The translations under genes were made by a program, and so were the position numbers. The notes beneath the pieces were generated by a model that did no database searches, was not told the DNA's origin, and saw nothing but the letters and a program-made list of their open reading frames with translations. This document shows positions 20,379-22,737 of a DNA stretch of 22,737 nt, one piece after another (positions within the stretch are counted from its first letter, which is position 1; every line of letters begins with the position of its first letter). This DNA comes from a virus: IMG/VR virus record IMGVR_UViG_3300034073_001415, positions 1 to 22,737 of that record. The stretch is one strand, 5' to 3'.

Positions 20379-20675
20379 TCAGTCCTCCTCGTCATCCTGA
20401 CGAACGAAGCCATCCTCGTGCAGCACCGCCGCCACGGTCGTAGCGAACTCGGTGACTGCGTCTTCCGTGAGATCTGGAAACCGTGCGTGCGTCATCTCGT
20501 GGATGATGGTGTCCAACCTGTCCACGCCTGCCGCCTTGTCACGTATTCGCACCCGTCGCTTCGTCCAGTCGCAATCACCCCAGCGGTCCCGGTACAGGTT
20601 CACGACGTACTCGAGCGACCACCACCGGCGGGCGATGTGGATGCGTCTGCGGCGAGCGATGCGTAGCCGTGGCAT
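20379..20675 (-). CDS. Zincin-like metallopeptidase (HEMTH)
   Basis: 98 aa. The core has IIHEMTHARF (57-66), an HExxH zinc site with H59, E60, H63; a third ligand may be E72 or E76. WGDCDWTKRRVRI before it forms the edge strand. Small phage zincins of this kind are seen near structural genes. The start at 20675 (MPRLRIARRRR) is chosen as the first residue before the domain; the SD is poor. Confidence 0.75.
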   Translation of the reverse strand: MPRLRIARRRRIHIARRWWSLEYVVNLYRDRWGDCDWTKRRVRIRDKAAGVDRLDTIIHEMTHARFPDLTEDAVTEFATTVAAVLHEDGFVRQDDEED

Positions 20676-20706
20676 GGGGTCATGGTGGCAAGGTCGGAAA
20701 TCGTGT

Positions 20707-20976
20707 CTAGCCCTGTTTCGTGCCGAATGGCACAGCGTCATTCCACGTCTTTTGCCGCTCTTTGCACGGCGGGCAAGGCTTGACGCCCAACGCCGTGGTA
20801 ACGGTCGCCACGACGTCGCCGAGGCCACGCAGCGACGGAAACGCCGGGTGGGTGTCGTCTAGCAGCAGCGTGCCGCCGTCCCTGCTGGCAACGGCTGGCT
20901 CGACGTCCTCGCGGCTGCGTCCGGTGACGGCACAGCGGCGTTCTAGGGCGGCAGCGGTGAAGCGGACTAGGGGCAT
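20707..20976 (-). CDS. Hypothetical 89-aa protein with CPPC motif
   Basis: Starts MPLVRFTAAALERRCAVTG and ends CPPCKERQKTWNDAVPF. The CPPC could bind zinc or be redox active. It overlaps the upstream Cys-rich protein gene by 10 bases. Unrecognised; probably a structural or assembly protein by position. Confidence 0.65.
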   Translation of the reverse strand: MPLVRFTAAALERRCAVTGRSREDVEPAVASRDGGTLLLDDTHPAFPSLRGLGDVVATVTTALGVKPCPPCKERQKTWNDAVPFGTKQG

Positions 20977-21497
20977 CCGCAGTCCTCTGCGGTGGCCGGG
21001 AAGGTGTCGGTCATCGTGATGGTGCCACGGACGGAAACTTCGTCGGCGGTGCATGGCGGGTTGATCGACAGGTCTTCGGTCAGTTCCTGGTAGGAACCAT
21101 CGAACGCACCAGGCGTCCATTCCAGCCCGGTGTTGAATTCGCTGCCCAGCAAGACTTGCATTCCAAAGCACACCGGGCTGGCGTTGATCGCACCGCTAAT
21201 GACCAGCGGGTAGGACGCACCGCTCGGGATGTCCCACGACTGATCCACGCTTGCCGTCTTGTACGCCGTGTCGTCAGCAATCGGCGTGCCGTTGAGGCAT
21301 ACCAGCTTGCTGAGTGTCTGGTCGTCCGGGTCAAAGTAGAACGTGGCACTGCCGCTGGCAGCGTTGAACACCCGTGGGTCATTGCAGCCCACGAAGAAGT
21401 CAAGGAACTCCAAGTCCCACTCGACGGTCACGCAGTGGCCCACGACGTCGCAGCCGGCACAATGGCAGCCGCACGGCCAGAAGCCAATGCCAGGCAT
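20967..21497 (-). CDS. Cys-rich probable virion protein
   Basis: 176 aa. N-terminal Cys cluster (residues 9, 11, 13, 16, 22: PCGCHCAGC...HC), then a beta-rich body (SGSATFYFDPDDQTL, SYPLVISGAINASPV, VSVRGTITMTDTFP) and a final CGCP. The body reads like a tail or baseplate beta protein. The N-terminal cluster is unusual. The ATG at 21497 forms TAATG with the upstream stop; the upstream extension is shadow. Confidence 0.7.
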   Translation of the reverse strand: MPGIGFWPCGCHCAGCDVVGHCVTVEWDLEFLDFFVGCNDPRVFNAASGSATFYFDPDDQTLSKLVCLNGTPIADDTAYKTASVDQSWDIPSGASYPLVISGAINASPVCFGMQVLLGSEFNTGLEWTPGAFDGSYQELTEDLSINPPCTADEVSVRGTITMTDTFPATAEDCGCP

Positions 21498-21862
21498 TAC
21501 TGGCACTCCCCGGCGATGGCATACCAGCCAAAGCCGTTGTTGCTCATGATGACCCACTGGGAAGTCGCCACGGACGTGGCAACGCTGGACATATCCGCCA
21601 TGATGTTCCAGGCGACAACCGTGCCAGCATTGCTTGTAGGGATGCCAGCCGTATTCGGCTCGCCTGCGTAGACGGTCACTATCTTGCTCGTCTGCTTGTC
21701 CCACGCTGCCGTGCCGATCGTCCCCAGCATGATTCGCACGCCGGGATTCGCCCCGCCACGCTGCGGCCCGCCCAGCTTGATCTTCGGCGGCATCCGCTCG
21801 GACTGGCGGACCATCTTGCCGATACGCTTGGCGTCACGCTCGTTGAACCCGTACGTAGACAC
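21497..21862 (-). CDS. Probable virion protein, beta-rich
   Basis: 121 aa. Basic N-terminal helix (YGFNERDAKRIGKMVRQSE) followed by Gly/Pro and a beta-rich body, GTVVAWNIMADMSS and SQWVIMSNNGFGWYAI. Phage structural proteins with a short basic N-arm of this YGF...AKRI type are familiar to me, but I cannot name the family. GTG start at 21862. Confidence 0.7.
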   Translation of the reverse strand: MSTYGFNERDAKRIGKMVRQSERMPPKIKLGGPQRGGANPGVRIMLGTIGTAAWDKQTSKIVTVYAGEPNTAGIPTSNAGTVVAWNIMADMSSVATSVATSQWVIMSNNGFGWYAIAGECQ

Positions 21863-21865
21863 GGC

Positions 21866-22252
21866 TCACTCCGAGAGAATGACGTACTGCAGTTGCACCG
21901 GGGCGGCTGCGTTCGCCTGGGCACCCATGACAAGGTCCGGCTTAATCGGGAACACCGCAGGGTTGCCACGTCGCAGCCTGACCACTTCTGTCAGGTTGGT
22001 GCCGGACAGCGAGCCAACTGAGATATACGCCGTGCCGCTGGTTGCCGTGGATAGGTTGCGGACAGCCACGTAGCCAGCGGTGCTGACGTCGCCGAAGGCG
22101 ATTGTCTGGGCGGCAGACGTGGATACCGTGACGACACCGGCAGCGGCACCCACGGCGGCCTGGTCGATGCGGATGTTGGCGAAGTTTGCCTGCTCTGAGA
22201 AGTTGCCCTTGTCGGCCCGAAGGCTAAGGCTGACGGCGATCTCATTTGCCAT
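21866..22252 (-). CDS. Probable virion (tail/decoration) protein
   Basis: 128 aa, Ala/Thr/Ser/Val-rich beta protein (VVTVSTSAAQTIAFGDVS; YVAVRNLSTATSGTAYISVG; VQLQYVILSE). This composition is typical of small phage tail or capsid-decoration proteins. The ATG at 22252 has a good SD, TAGGAG, 5 bases ahead. Its name and exact role are unresolved. Confidence 0.7.
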   Translation of the reverse strand: MANEIAVSLSLRADKGNFSEQANFANIRIDQAAVGAAAGVVTVSTSAAQTIAFGDVSTAGYVAVRNLSTATSGTAYISVGSLSGTNLTEVVRLRRGNPAVFPIKPDLVMGAQANAAAPVQLQYVILSE

Positions 22253-22260
22253 GATTGCTC

Positions 22261-22737
22261 CTAGACGTTGCAGTCCACAAAGATGTTGCCAAGCTCCTTG
22301 GCTTCGTACGGGTAAAGGTCAAGGGTTACTAGGTCGCCGTCGGCAAAGCCGGCTGGCAACGCGGCACCGTTGGCGTCAAGCGGAACAGGCGTGCTCACGG
22401 GATTACCAAGCTTGTCCACTATTGCTTTTCGATCGCCGCCATTGATCTCGTTAAACCCGGCATTGATGTATTCCACGTACCAACCCTTTGGGTTGAACAG
22501 GAACTCAATCGATATGCTCCATTTCTGGGTTTTTTCATCAAACTCGCCGGACCACCCTTGGCAGCACACGGTGTAAGGCACAGCCCCAAGGAACTGCGTG
22601 TTGTTGCAAGTGTTCGCGTAGGCGTTTAGGTTCTCGAAGTTTGGCGACACCACGCCCGGGTTGGTGTACGTCAGCGCCACACAGTTGACGTTCTCTTCGA
22701 TACCTTCGACGGGGTCGCCTGCTGCGTTGCGTGGCGG
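22261..22737 (-). CDS. Probable virion protein, 5' end outside window
   Basis: At least 158 codons; the frame is open to the right edge, so the start is missing. Visible: NVNCVALTYTNPGVVSPNFE, then QKWSISIEFLFNPKGWYVEY and GDLVTLDLYPYEAKELG. Beta-rich with three Cys near the middle (C...CC), no catalytic motif. An internal GTG at 22680 should not be taken as the start. Lower GC than the genes to its left. A virion structural role is inferred from composition and position only. Confidence 0.7.
   Translation of the reverse strand, partial: PPRNAAGDPVEGIEENVNCVALTYTNPGVVSPNFENLNAYANTCNNTQFLGAVPYTVCCQGWSGEFDEKTQKWSISIEFLFNPKGWYVEYINAGFNEINGGDRKAIVDKLGNPVSTPVPLDANGAALPAGFADGDLVTLDLYPYEAKELGNIFVDCNV

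Overview
The window looks like part of a temperate tailed-phage genome, either a prophage or a phage contig, from a GC-rich bacterial host that uses ATG/GTG starts led by Shine-Dalgarno (SD) sequences. The signs are a tyrosine integrase, a recombination/replication module, a DNA methyltransferase, many small proteins of unknown function and a late-type region. Nearly everything is read from the minus strand. Only the integrase and one small gene after it are on the plus strand. No ribosomal, tRNA or core-metabolism genes are visible, and I cannot name the host.

Layout in transcription order on the minus strand. (1) Right edge to about 14.4 kb: late-type operon. It starts with a cut-off virion-like protein (22261-22737) and three further probable virion proteins, followed by a zincin-like metallopeptidase, a calcineurin-like phosphoesterase, a DUF6378-like protein and small unknowns. 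Then comes a compact secretion/proteolysis-like cluster: thioredoxin-like protein, papain-like cysteine peptidase, membrane-anchored trypsin-like peptidase and two small membrane proteins. It ends with a LamG-like jelly-roll protein and two small genes. (2) 14.27-14.39 kb: a convergent gap with four copies of a CACTTAGC-type repeat. (3) 12.2-14.27 kb: integration/control region, with plus-strand integrase and a divergent excisionase-like DNA-binding protein plus a two-helix membrane protein. A palindrome lies at the divergent start and a likely terminator at 12184-12202. (4) 12.14 kb to the left edge: early operon, beginning at a candidate promoter (12112-12141). It carries small regulators, then a Sak4-like RecA-fold ATPase next to an SSB-like protein with the EDSIPF tail, a winged-helix protein, a ParB-like protein, a C5-cytosine methyltransferase, a replication-initiator-like protein, a GIY-YIG nuclease and a RuvC-like resolvase. 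It ends with a SAM methyltransferase, two glycosyltransferases and a DUF551 protein.

Genes are packed tightly: I count 21 junctions with the 4-base ATGA/GTGA overlap, which suggests translational coupling through both operons.

The most interesting element is a set of three 12-bp-spaced GTAACGC repeats plus one inverted copy, followed by a 35-base purine tract, all inside the replication-initiator-like gene. Its order and position resemble the lambda origin inside gene O. Second is the two-peptidase plus thioredoxin-like cluster in the late operon, for which I know no standard phage role.
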